Origin: an uncultured Campylobacter sp.
Lineage (GTDB): Bacteria > Campylobacterota > Campylobacteria > Campylobacterales > Campylobacteraceae
DNA length: 64,000 nt
NCBI RefSeq assembly: GCF_938015785.1
Contig: NZ_CALLWC010000045.1
Span: 11,108-75,107, forward strand
Direction: 5' to 3'
The notes beneath the pieces were generated by a model, which was not told the DNA's origin, ran no database searches, and worked only from the letters and a program-made list of their open reading frames with translations. The position numbers were made by a program, and so were the translations under genes. Shown here in pieces: positions 51,882 to 59,590 of the stretch. Each line of letters begins with the position of its first letter. The stretch's first letter is position 1.

Positions 51882-52604
51882 ATGTTTGGTATCAGTATGC
51901 CTGAAATTACGGTCATTTTAATCATCGCGATAATCGTGCTGGGGCCCGAAAAGCTTCCAAAAGTGCTGGTCGAGCTCGCGAAATACTTCAAAGTCATCAA
52001 AAAAACCATCAACGACGCAAAATCGAGCTTCGATCAGGAGCTTCGCATCGCCGAGCTCAAAGAGGATGCCAAAAAATATAAAGAGAGTATCACGCAAGCA
52101 AGCGAGGGCGTGCGCAAAAAGCTCACGTTTGAGGAGCTCGACGAGATCAAAGGCGGTATCGACTCGGTCAAAGAGACGCTAAATGCGGGGCTAAAAGACG
52201 CGGAAAGCTCTCTTAAAGAAACGCTTAGCTCGGATGCCGCCAAAGACGCGTTAAACTCCGCGAAAGTCTCGGCACAAAAACAGAGCGAGACGGCAAATTT
52301 AAAAGCAAATTCGAGCGGCGAAAATTCCGCGCAAGGCTCCGCTGGTACCGCAAACTCTACGCAAGGCTCCACCGACAGCGCAATGAATTCCGTAGCCGGA
52401 GACAAAAGCAAAAATTCTAGCGTCGAAAACGAAAGCAAAAATTCTATGCCGAGCGCGGGCTGCGACGCGGGAAATTCCGCACAAAATACGAATGCAAGCA
52501 GTGAAGCGAAAAGCGCCGCGCAAAATATGAACGCAAATTTAAACGGCGATGCGCAAAATTCTATGCAAAATTCCGCACAAAATAACGATACGCAAAAATC
52601 ATAA
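51882..52604 (+). CDS. tatB: Sec-independent translocase TatB with a low-complexity C-terminal tail
   Basis: 240 residues. N-terminal membrane helix (MFGISMPEITVILIIAIIVL, then GPEKLPKV with the conserved hinge) and an amphipathic helix to about residue 60 identify TatB. Residues about 61-130 are charged. Residues about 130-240 are Asn/Ser/Ala/Gln-rich (for example NSAQGSAGTANSTQGS), longer than the usual variable TatB tail. The ribosome-binding site is TAGGAA. It works with tatC, 15 bases downstream. Confidence 0.93.
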   Translation: MFGISMPEITVILIIAIIVLGPEKLPKVLVELAKYFKVIKKTINDAKSSFDQELRIAELKEDAKKYKESITQASEGVRKKLTFEELDEIKGGIDSVKETLNAGLKDAESSLKETLSSDAAKDALNSAKVSAQKQSETANLKANSSGENSAQGSAGTANSTQGSTDSAMNSVAGDKSKNSSVENESKNSMPSAGCDAGNSAQNTNASSEAKSAAQNMNANLNGDAQNSMQNSAQNNDTQKS

Positions 52605-52619
52605 TGAGAGAGAAATTTA

Positions 52620-53375
52620 ATGTTTGAAGAGCTAAAACCCCATCTAGCCGAGCTTCGTAAGCGCCTAGTTATCTGCGTGCTTTCCGTCATCGTCCTTTTT
52701 ATCGCATGCTTCGGCTTTTGGGAGGATATTTTAGGCTTTATGACCCGCCCACTGGTGCGCGTACTTCCCAAAGGCAGCGAGATCATCTTTACCCAGCTTG
52801 GCGAGACCTTTTTTACTGCGATGAAGGTATCGTTTTTCACCTCGTTACTTCTAGCGATGCCGATAATTTTCTGGCAGGTGTGGCTTTTCGTAGCGCCTGG
52901 GCTTTACGACAATGAGAAAAAATACGTCATCCCCTTCGTTAGCGGCGCAAGCGTTATGTTCTTTTTAGGCGCAGCGTTTTGCTATTTTTTCGTAATCCCC
53001 GTCGCGTTTAATTTCTTGGTAAATTTTGGCGCCAAGCAATTTACTGCGATGCCTACAATCGGCGAATATGTAGGCTTTTTCGCTAAACTCGTCGTCGCAT
53101 TCGGCATCAGCTTCGAGCTTCCGGTGGTGACATTTTTCCTTGCCAAGATCGGGCTTGTAACTAATAAAAGCCTGAGCGATTTTTTCCGCTACGCAATCGT
53201 CATTATTTTCATCTTTGCAGCGGTCATGACGCCGCCGGACGTGCTTAGTCAGTTTATGCTCGCAACTCCGCTAATTGCGCTTTATCTGCTTTCGATCTTT
53301 ATCGCCAAAATGGTAAATCCGTATAAGCCTGAGGATGACGAAGGCGAAAATTCCACGGACGTAGCGCAGGCATGA
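52620..53375 (+). CDS. tatC: Sec-independent translocase TatC
   Basis: 251 residues, six membrane helices, with the TatC signatures HLAELRKRLVICVLSVIVLF at the start and SFELPVVTFFLAKIGLV, including the conserved Glu and Pro. It binds twin-arginine signal peptides. The ATG has GAGAGAAA upstream. It is followed at once by queA. Confidence 0.97.
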   Translation: MFEELKPHLAELRKRLVICVLSVIVLFIACFGFWEDILGFMTRPLVRVLPKGSEIIFTQLGETFFTAMKVSFFTSLLLAMPIIFWQVWLFVAPGLYDNEKKYVIPFVSGASVMFFLGAAFCYFFVIPVAFNFLVNFGAKQFTAMPTIGEYVGFFAKLVVAFGISFELPVVTFFLAKIGLVTNKSLSDFFRYAIVIIFIFAAVMTPPDVLSQFMLATPLIALYLLSIFIAKMVNPYKPEDDEGENSTDVAQA

Positions 53376-53376
53376 G

Positions 53377-54396
53377 ATGGCGGATCTAAATTTAGTTGGT
53401 AGCTACGATTACGAGCTTCCTAGCGAGCTCATCGCAAGCGCTCCTGTCATGCCCAAACAAAGCGCGCGACTGCTGATATACGACCGCGCCAAGGAGCAGA
53501 TCACGCACGCGCGCTTCGGCGATCTGGCAGACGCTCTGCCGCCCTGCGATATTATTTTTAACGACACGCGGGTGATTAAGGCGCGCCTTTTCGGTCACAA
53601 AAACAGCGGCGGCAAGATCGAGCTTCTGCTAAACTCGCCGCTTGAGGGCAATAAATTTAGCGCCTATATTCGCGGCAGCGTCAAAGTAGGCAGCGAATTA
53701 AAATTTCAAAGCAGTCTTGAAGCGCGCGTTTGCGAGCTGATGGAAGGCGGGCTTCGCATCGTGCAGTTTGAGCAGGGCGGCAAAGCTTTAAACACCCATG
53801 ATGTTTTTGAAATTTGCGAACGTATCGGCCATGTGCCGCTTCCGCCGTATATCAAGCGCGCCGATACCAAGCAGGACGAGAGCTGGTATCAAAGCATCTT
53901 TGCGCGCGAGCAAGGCGCCGTCGCCGCACCCACCGCGAGCCTTCATTTTAACGATGCGATGCTAAACGATCTGCGCAAAAACCACGAAATTTATTTTATC
54001 ACGCTACACGTGGGCGCAGGCACCTTCAAGCCCGTGGAAGTAGCGGATCTGCGCGATCACAAAATGCACGGTGAGCTCTACTCTATCCCGCCGCAGACCG
54101 CGCAAATTCTAAAAAGCGAGCGAAAAATTTTAGGCGTGGGTACGACCGTTACGAGAACGATCGAAAATTTTGCACGTAACGGGCAAAGCAGCGGAATCTG
54201 CGAGCTATTTTTACACCCGGGCAACCCGCCGATAAGACAGAATTTTTTGCTTACGAACTTTCACCTGCCAAAATCCACGCTGATAATGCTCGTAGCGAGC
54301 TTCATCGGTCTTGAGCGCACGCTTGAGCTCTACCGCATCGCAGTGGAGCAAAGATACCGCTTCTACTCCTATGGCGATGGGATGCTTGTGCTATGA
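53377..54396 (+). CDS. queA: S-adenosylmethionine:tRNA ribosyltransferase-isomerase
   Basis: 339 residues, typical QueA: YDYELPSELIASAPVMPKQ at the start, FNDTRVIKARLFG, and LHVGAGTFKPV and NFHLPKSTLIMLVASF near the end. It converts preQ1 in tRNA to epoxyqueuosine. It lies one base after tatC and overlaps the next gene by four bases, so tatB-tatC-queA and the orphan downstream form one unit. Confidence 0.96.
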   Translation: MADLNLVGSYDYELPSELIASAPVMPKQSARLLIYDRAKEQITHARFGDLADALPPCDIIFNDTRVIKARLFGHKNSGGKIELLLNSPLEGNKFSAYIRGSVKVGSELKFQSSLEARVCELMEGGLRIVQFEQGGKALNTHDVFEICERIGHVPLPPYIKRADTKQDESWYQSIFAREQGAVAAPTASLHFNDAMLNDLRKNHEIYFITLHVGAGTFKPVEVADLRDHKMHGELYSIPPQTAQILKSERKILGVGTTVTRTIENFARNGQSSGICELFLHPGNPPIRQNFLLTNFHLPKSTLIMLVASFIGLERTLELYRIAVEQRYRFYSYGDGMLVL

Positions 54397-55430
54397 AAGC
54401 CGTGGTTTTAGGCGCGCTAGCAATATTGGCTGCGACGGCAGGCTTTGCGGCAAGAAAACTTTTTGCTAAAAAGCCCGCCGTAAGCGGCAAAATTTTCTCC
54501 GCTGCGCCTAAAGCCAAAGAAAGCGATTCCGTCGTGCCTAGACGTGAGGATATCGCGCAGATCGATATTTTAAAAATTTTAAAATTTCAAAGCGAAATTT
54601 TATTTGAGGAGTGCACGAAATACGACAGTACGCTCTATCTTAGCTTCCCGCCGCAGCTGCCGCGTATCTACGGCGGCGAGGTGCTAAATCTCACTAGCGC
54701 GGTCTTTGATGCGTGCGAGTTTTTCCTACAAAATATTGCTGAACCAATCCGCGTAAGCGTGGAATTTAGTAGCAAGGAACTTAGAGCGAATATGAGCTCC
54801 GTCAAGCTCGATGTTCGCGTAGGCATCGATCGCGAGCTAAAGGATCCGCGCACCTATGCACTTAAAAGTGCACTAGAAAGCGCCGCTAGCACGGATGATG
54901 AGTATCTTACTTCGGCGCAGACCCATTTGCGTGCACTCGGTTCGCATCCAAGTATTGGAGCCGACGGGCGCGGAACCTTTATCAAAATGGATGCCGTGCT
55001 TAGCTGCTTCGCGCAGCAGAGCTTTAGCGCCAAAAAATACGACTACAACGTCATCATCACGCATAAGAATCGCGCGATCTTCGAGGAGCTGCGCGATTTT
55101 TTGAGCGGGCTTGGTTGCGACGTGATGCCAAACTCCAACTGGGAGAGCGCGAAGAGGCACCTAAACGACTTCATCTACGTAGCCGACGTCGTCATCCTTG
55201 ACGCCGAGATCCTACGCGCCAATATAAGCGAAATAAACTACCTCAACGCGCTAGAAAAAGACGGGGTATTTTTCATATTTCTGCTCAAAAACAAACACTC
55301 GCTCAAGGTGCTGGAGGGGCTAAGCTTTAAATTTTTCAAGCTCGAGATGCCATATTTCTACGACGAGTTTTACGCCACGCTCGATATCATCGAAAAGATC
55401 AAAAACGATGAGAACTTCTTGGGGCTGTAG
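54393..55430 (+). CDS. Hypothetical protein, possible degenerate histidine-kinase/receiver remnant
   Basis: 345 residues. An N-terminal hydrophobic segment (VLGALAILAATAGFAARKLF) suggests a membrane anchor. Residues about 80-160 have the spacing of an HATPase_c N-box (IYGGEVLNLTSAVFDACEFF) without the usual N-box Asn and G boxes. Residues about 215-330 look like a receiver fold (YDYNVIITHKNRAIFEELRDFL, VADVVILD) lacking the standard Lys-Asp arrangement. So a pseudo-kinase fused to a pseudo-receiver is possible, but weak. Overlap with queA shows co-translation. Confidence 0.6.
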   Translation: MKAVVLGALAILAATAGFAARKLFAKKPAVSGKIFSAAPKAKESDSVVPRREDIAQIDILKILKFQSEILFEECTKYDSTLYLSFPPQLPRIYGGEVLNLTSAVFDACEFFLQNIAEPIRVSVEFSSKELRANMSSVKLDVRVGIDRELKDPRTYALKSALESAASTDDEYLTSAQTHLRALGSHPSIGADGRGTFIKMDAVLSCFAQQSFSAKKYDYNVIITHKNRAIFEELRDFLSGLGCDVMPNSNWESAKRHLNDFIYVADVVILDAEILRANISEINYLNALEKDGVFFIFLLKNKHSLKVLEGLSFKFFKLEMPYFYDEFYATLDIIEKIKNDENFLGL

Positions 55431-55469
55431 CGAACAGGCAGCGATAAATTTAAAACCGAAGAGATTGAA

Positions 55470-55922
55470 GTGCTATATTTTGACTTAGATTGGATCAAGG
55501 GCAATATAAAAGATAGCGAATATGCCTTAAGGCAGCGGCGATACGAGGCGTATTTAGCAGGGCTGCACAAAAATATGCATACGCTAGAAAGAATTTTTGC
55601 GGGCATAAGCTTCAACGATGCGCTATTGCTACCCAAAAAACAAATCAATGAAAAATTGCATTTAAAATTTTACATCGGAGATTTGCAAAATGGATATTAT
55701 GAACTAAAATGCGTTATGAGCTCAGATCAAAGACGAGGCGTGGCGCCCGGGGAAATAATAACGAGCGAGATATTTTACGAAAATGGCAATTACCGCTTCT
55801 CTTTCATCCTCGCTTGCTTGAAGGAATACGCCGTTAACTTCTCCAGGATAGATAGCCTTAAATTTAACGCGATTTCGCAGAAAAAATACCACTTTGAGCA
55901 TAAGAAATTTAAACTTTTATAG
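55470..55922 (+). CDS. Hypothetical protein
   Basis: 150 residues from GTG at 55470, soluble, rich in Tyr, Phe and Lys; it begins LYFDLDWIKGNIKDSEYALR and ends KYHFEHKKFKLL. No recognised motif or cysteine cluster. It starts 39 bases after the preceding gene. Size and composition would fit an immunity-type protein or a small regulator, but nothing in the sequence decides. Confidence 0.6.
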   Translation: MLYFDLDWIKGNIKDSEYALRQRRYEAYLAGLHKNMHTLERIFAGISFNDALLLPKKQINEKLHLKFYIGDLQNGYYELKCVMSSDQRRGVAPGEIITSEIFYENGNYRFSFILACLKEYAVNFSRIDSLKFNAISQKKYHFEHKKFKLL

Positions 55923-56249
55923 AAAACCGCGCGCCCAATCGGTCGCGCATAAAATTTACCCATAAGATCGCGCCCTTAAATTTATCCCGCTTGCAAGCCG
56001 CAAACAGCGTAAATTCCGTCGCGCCTTGCAGCTAAATTTATTAAATTTAACATAGTCCGCGCACAAGCAAGTTTATTTCGTCCGCTTACCTCAAAAACGC
56101 TCAAGCTCCATTTTTAAAATTTACGCCTCAAGCGGACTTAAGATATTTTACAAACGGCATAATCTGTTTTGAAGCACGCCCGATAAGACGCATATAAAAC
56201 AAGTAAATTTAAGAATTTAATGCGGATGGCTTGGCTCGCAATTTAAATT
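55923..56249. other. Intergenic region between convergent genes
   Basis: 327 bases. It shows several AAATTT-type words and a few GC-rich pieces, for example GCGCGCCCAATCGGTCGCGC near 55930, which could form a weak stem. No gene seen. Confidence 0.45.
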
Positions 56250-56747
56250 TTATCTTCTGCCCTCTTTTTTAGCCCTGACCGCCTCATAAAGCTCGTCGAT
56301 CGAGGTCGCGGACGAGCCCGAATATTTCTGCGCTGCTTGCATAGTCTTTTTGCCAAATTTACCGTCGAGCGCCGCGCTTTTAAACATCAAGCTGTTCTGA
56401 ATATAATAGATCTTATCTTGCTGCGTCAAATTCTGCTGCGCTTGTTGCACCTGTACCTGGGGCTTAGGCTCTTTTGGCTGCTCCTCTTCATAATTCAAAG
56501 CACCCGCCAAATAGCCCAATGCCGCCGCACCTATCAACGGCACGAAGGTTGATACCATGATGCTGCTCGAGTCCTTGGCAAGTTCGTTTAAAATTTCTTT
56601 TGAAAGAAAAAACACAAAGCAGCCTATAATAAAAGCGATTATGTTATTTATGCCGAACATAAACCCCGCTATTATGATTAAAATACCGATAATGAGCTCG
56701 CCGCCCAAGCGACTTGTTAAATAATAGCTTATCAGGAAATTATTCAC
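56250..56747 (-). CDS. Membrane protein with a peptidoglycan-binding-like C-terminus
   Basis: 165 residues. Three or four membrane segments occupy residues 10-85 (IIGILIIIAGFMFGINNIIAFIIGCFVF and the following). A Pro/Glu/Gln-rich linker (about 88-108) follows, then YYIQNSLMFKSAALDGKFGKKTMQA, which has the spacing of peptidoglycan-binding domain 1 (IQ..L...DG.FG..T..A). If the linker faces the periplasm, it could tether the membrane to the wall. The family is not recognised as a whole. Confidence 0.6.
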   Translation of the reverse strand: MNNFLISYYLTSRLGGELIIGILIIIAGFMFGINNIIAFIIGCFVFFLSKEILNELAKDSSSIMVSTFVPLIGAAALGYLAGALNYEEEQPKEPKPQVQVQQAQQNLTQQDKIYYIQNSLMFKSAALDGKFGKKTMQAAQKYSGSSATSIDELYEAVRAKKEGRR

Positions 56748-56804
56748 GATATATCCTTTTTATAAACGCTCCAATTAGATTGAAAGGCATAAATTTTATT
56801 GATG

Positions 56805-57092
56805 CTAAAAGTCTCTAACAAATCTCGGTTCATGATCCTCGGAATCTTTGCGCGCTGAGACTAAACATACTGCGCCGGTGCCTATTATTACCGCACTTAC
56901 GACTATGAATCCTTTTACCAAACCGTAAATACCGATAAAGATAAGTATCGCGCCGCCCACGAACAATTTAACCCAAGCTCTACCATAATGGATCTCCGCC
57001 TGGAACCCACCGCATACGACCGCACCGTATTTGATGTCATCTTTGCCGCAAAAAGGACATTCCAAATATTCCGCCCGCTCATTCTCTGCCAT
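56805..57092 (-). CDS. Small zinc-ribbon membrane protein
   Basis: 95 residues. ECPFCGKDDIKYGAVVCGG carries C-x2-C and a third Cys, a probable incomplete zinc ribbon. Then two hydrophobic segments (KLFVGGAILIFIGIYGLVKG and VSAVIIGTGAVCLVSA). Similar plan to the protein at 28123-28548: ribbon first, then membrane. The start ATG is preceded by AAGGAGAAA. Function unknown. Confidence 0.6.
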   Translation of the reverse strand: MAENERAEYLECPFCGKDDIKYGAVVCGGFQAEIHYGRAWVKLFVGGAILIFIGIYGLVKGFIVVSAVIIGTGAVCLVSARKDSEDHEPRFVRDF

Positions 57093-57175
57093 AATTTCTC
57101 CTTTGAAAAAATATAGGTGGATTATATATATAAGAGCGGGCTTAAATTTTAAAATTTAGAGTTTAAAATAGGGGG

Positions 57176-57204
57176 AATTTTAGCGGCTCTACGCCGCTAA
57201 AATT
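57176..57204 (-). terminator. Hairpin after rpsR, probable terminator of rpsF-ssb-rpsR
   Basis: Bases 57176-57187 (AATTTTAGCGGC) are exactly complementary to 57193-57204, with a five-base loop (TCTAC). The stem touches the last base of the rpsR stop. The GC-rich top and flanking A/T run fit an intrinsic terminator, although the run beyond the stem on the minus strand is CCCCC rather than T. Confidence 0.6.
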
Positions 57205-57464
57205 TAAAGATTTTCGAATGGATTTGTGACCACGTCTTTGCGATCAACGATGTAAGGTATAAGGGCTGCTTGGCGCGCGCGCTTGATAGCCTTTTCTACC
57301 ATCTCTTGGTATTTTTTGCTGGTGCCGGTTAAGCGGCGCGGCATGATCTTAAAGCGCTCGCTTAGGCAGTGCTTTAGCAGCGCCGTATCCTTATAATCGA
57401 TAAATTCAATCTTTGCTTCCGTAAATTTGCAATACTTCCTAGTATATTTTCTCTTATCTGCCAT
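57204..57464 (-). CDS. rpsR: Small ribosomal subunit protein bS18
   Basis: 86 residues. KRKYTRKYCKFTEAKIEFID and LLKHCLSERFKIMPRRLTG are the S18 signatures, with the basic RNA-binding helices. It is last in the rpsF-ssb-rpsR operon, 13 bases after ssb, and is followed by a hairpin terminator. Confidence 0.97.
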   Translation of the reverse strand: MADKRKYTRKYCKFTEAKIEFIDYKDTALLKHCLSERFKIMPRRLTGTSKKYQEMVEKAIKRARQAALIPYIVDRKDVVTNPFENL

Positions 57465-57477
57465 GATTTTTCCTTAA

Positions 57478-58077
57478 TTAAAATGGGATCGTGTCGTTGC
57501 CGTCATCGTATTTATCGGCATCGACGTCGACTTCCGGAATCGTGCTTTCGTAACTCTGCTCTTTTTGTTTAGGCGCGTTGTAATCGTTTTTTGCGCCTCT
57601 AGAATTTGAGTTTTGTCTATTAGCATAGCTATTTCCGCCGCCGTAATTACCGCCGCTATAGTTAGAATTTCCTCCGCCGTAGCCGCCGGAGCTTCCGCCA
57701 TAATTGCCGCCCTCGTAATTGCCGCCTTGATTATAGCCGCCGCTTCCACCTTGATTGCTTCCTAGCATCTCCATCGTATCTACGCTAATGGAGTGCTTGC
57801 TTCGGTTCTGTCCGTTCTGATCTTGCCACTGATCTAGCTTTAAGCGGCCTTCGATCAAAATTTTACTGCCTTTTCGCAAGTATTGGTTTGCGATTTCAGC
57901 CGTACGACCGAAAAAATCTATGTCTATAAAGCACGTTTCTTCGCGTTTCTCGCCGTTTGAACTACTGTATCTGCGTGTGACGGCAATGCCGGTTTTACCT
58001 ACGGCGGTGCCCGTTTGCAGATATCTAAGCTCGATATCTCGGGTCAAATTACCTACCAAAACTACTTTATTGAACAT
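57478..58077 (-). CDS. ssb: Single-stranded DNA-binding protein
   Basis: 199 residues. The OB fold covers residues 1-105 (MFNKVVLVGNLTRDIELRYL, TCFIDIDFFGRTAE). A Gly/Tyr/Asn/Ser-rich linker (about 112-160) follows. The acidic tail ends DTIPF, the peptide that docks replication and repair partners. The linker repeats (YGGGNSN and similar) explain the low-complexity shadow frames on both strands. Confidence 0.97.
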   Translation of the reverse strand: MFNKVVLVGNLTRDIELRYLQTGTAVGKTGIAVTRRYSSSNGEKREETCFIDIDFFGRTAEIANQYLRKGSKILIEGRLKLDQWQDQNGQNRSKHSISVDTMEMLGSNQGGSGGYNQGGNYEGGNYGGSSGGYGGGNSNYSGGNYGGGNSYANRQNSNSRGAKNDYNAPKQKEQSYESTIPEVDVDADKYDDGNDTIPF

Positions 58078-58087
58078 ATTTTATCCT

Positions 58088-58501
58088 TTATTCGCCCTCT
58101 TTGGCTGCTTCTTCAGGCTCTTTTGGCTCTACCGGCGCTTTTGGTTCGCGCTCTTTTTTCGCAGGGCCTAGCTTGATACCTTTGCTTAGCTTGTCCCAAG
58201 CGGAAATTTCGCGCTTAGTCTCATATTTGACGGTTAAAAATCTAATGATATCTTCGTTGATGCGCAGATTTCTAACAAGCTCGGAGATCAAGTTCGGCTC
58301 GGCTTTAAAATAGATTACGAAATAAACTCCGCGCTCATATTTGTCGATCTTATAGGCTAGCTTTCTAGCGCCCATTTCGATCACGGAAGCGATCTCTCCG
58401 CCATTTTTGGTTATGATTTCTTTGACGAAATCGACTTTTGTTTTAACTTCATCGTCGGTAAGCGTGGGCTTAACAATGAATAAAACCTCGTAGTTTCTCA
58501 T
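58088..58501 (-). CDS. rpsF: Small ribosomal subunit protein bS6
   Basis: 137 residues. MRNYEVLFIVKPTLTDDEV and KLAYKIDKYERGVYFVIYF are typical S6 text. The C-terminal 30 residues are Lys/Glu/Pro-rich and probably disordered. It is the first gene of the rpsF-ssb-rpsR operon, with AAGGAGAA before the ATG. Confidence 0.97.
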   Translation of the reverse strand: MRNYEVLFIVKPTLTDDEVKTKVDFVKEIITKNGGEIASVIEMGARKLAYKIDKYERGVYFVIYFKAEPNLISELVRNLRINEDIIRFLTVKYETKREISAWDKLSKGIKLGPAKKEREPKAPVEPKEPEEAAKEGE

Positions 58502-58585
58502 AAATTCTCCTTATGGATTTTAGCTCGCAAACAGCGTCTGCGGGCAAGGATTTTGCAAAAAATGCGAAGAGATGTTACTAAAATT

Positions 58586-59590
58586 TCACTTAATATTTGC
58601 TTTTTGCCCGAGCGAACTTAGCAGCATGCGCTGCAACCTCAAAAACGACGCAAGCAAAAGCTCGTCCTTTGCCGCATTCTTTTCGCTTTTGAGTTCAAAT
58701 TCCAAATCGTTTAAGTGAGCGAAAATTTTATAAAACGTCCGCGTAGAAAAACTAGTGGCGTAGCGCTGCATCTGTGCGGCTACGGAAGGTGGCGGCTGAT
58801 AGCCTAAAACCGCCTTAAAATCAAATCTGCCGTTTATTTTCACGTAAGCATGAAGCCGAAAAATTCTATAAATCAGGCGGTAGAAATAATTTATCAGCTC
58901 CATCTCGTTGTATCCGCCGCCCAGAGCCATTTTGTAAAAATCTACGCGAAAGTCGCAAAGGCTGAAAATTTTATCAAAAAGCTCGTCGTAGCTCACCTCG
59001 CTAAGACCATAAACCATTAAATTTACGTTTTGCAGGCTAAGCTCAAGCCCTAAACTTGCGAATTTCTCTATCTCGCTCGCGCTTAGGCTCAGGCTTTCGT
59101 TGTGGATGGCGTAGATCCTGCTAAGCGCGGCGGTGTTTGCAAAAAGCCCGCACATCTCGCATTTTTGCGCAAGCAGCGCTATGGCTTCGTTTACGCCCGA
59201 TAGTTTGAAAAATCTAACCTCGTTTCGTTCAAATTCTTTGATAAAATCCACACTCACCGAAATTTCGCTATCGTTTAACTCGTAGATCAGATGGTTATTC
59301 GCGTCCGACTTACACAGCGCGATGAGCCTTCGCAGCTCCTCTTTTTTGATGAGAGAGGCGGTTTTGATGTGAAGCGTGTTGCTGCCGCCGAAAAGCGAGG
59401 GCTCCAAGAAGCTTCGCGCCTGCTCAAAATCATACTCCAAAAAATACAAACTCAAAAAATTTTCCGAGGCGTAAATTTGCTTCAATCGCTGCGCGTAAAG
59501 CTCGTTTGAAAAATCGTCTCCGCCGCGCAAAAGCACGAAATTCGGCACTCTGCCGCTTGCGATAAGCCCGTCAAATTCTTTCCTATACAT
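58586..59590 (-). CDS. holA: DNA polymerase III subunit delta
   Basis: 334 residues. Weakly conserved family, but the pattern GRVPNFVLLRGGDDFSNELYAQRLKQ at the start and a three-domain clamp-loader layout fit HolA: it opens the sliding clamp. It follows rnr directly, sharing one base, the arrangement known in Campylobacter. Confidence 0.85.
   Translation of the reverse strand: MYRKEFDGLIASGRVPNFVLLRGGDDFSNELYAQRLKQIYASENFLSLYFLEYDFEQARSFLEPSLFGGSNTLHIKTASLIKKEELRRLIALCKSDANNHLIYELNDSEISVSVDFIKEFERNEVRFFKLSGVNEAIALLAQKCEMCGLFANTAALSRIYAIHNESLSLSASEIEKFASLGLELSLQNVNLMVYGLSEVSYDELFDKIFSLCDFRVDFYKMALGGGYNEMELINYFYRLIYRIFRLHAYVKINGRFDFKAVLGYQPPPSVAAQMQRYATSFSTRTFYKIFAHLNDLEFELKSEKNAAKDELLLASFLRLQRMLLSSLGQKANIK

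Noticed and set aside
52034..52840. Minus-strand frame of 268 codons opposite tatB and tatC
   Set aside because: It overlaps two certain genes and consists of low-complexity Phe/Cys/Ala/Ser text.
57474..57749. Minus-strand frame of 91 codons inside ssb
   Set aside because: Alternative frame of the ssb Gly-rich linker, all Ala/Thr/Ile text.
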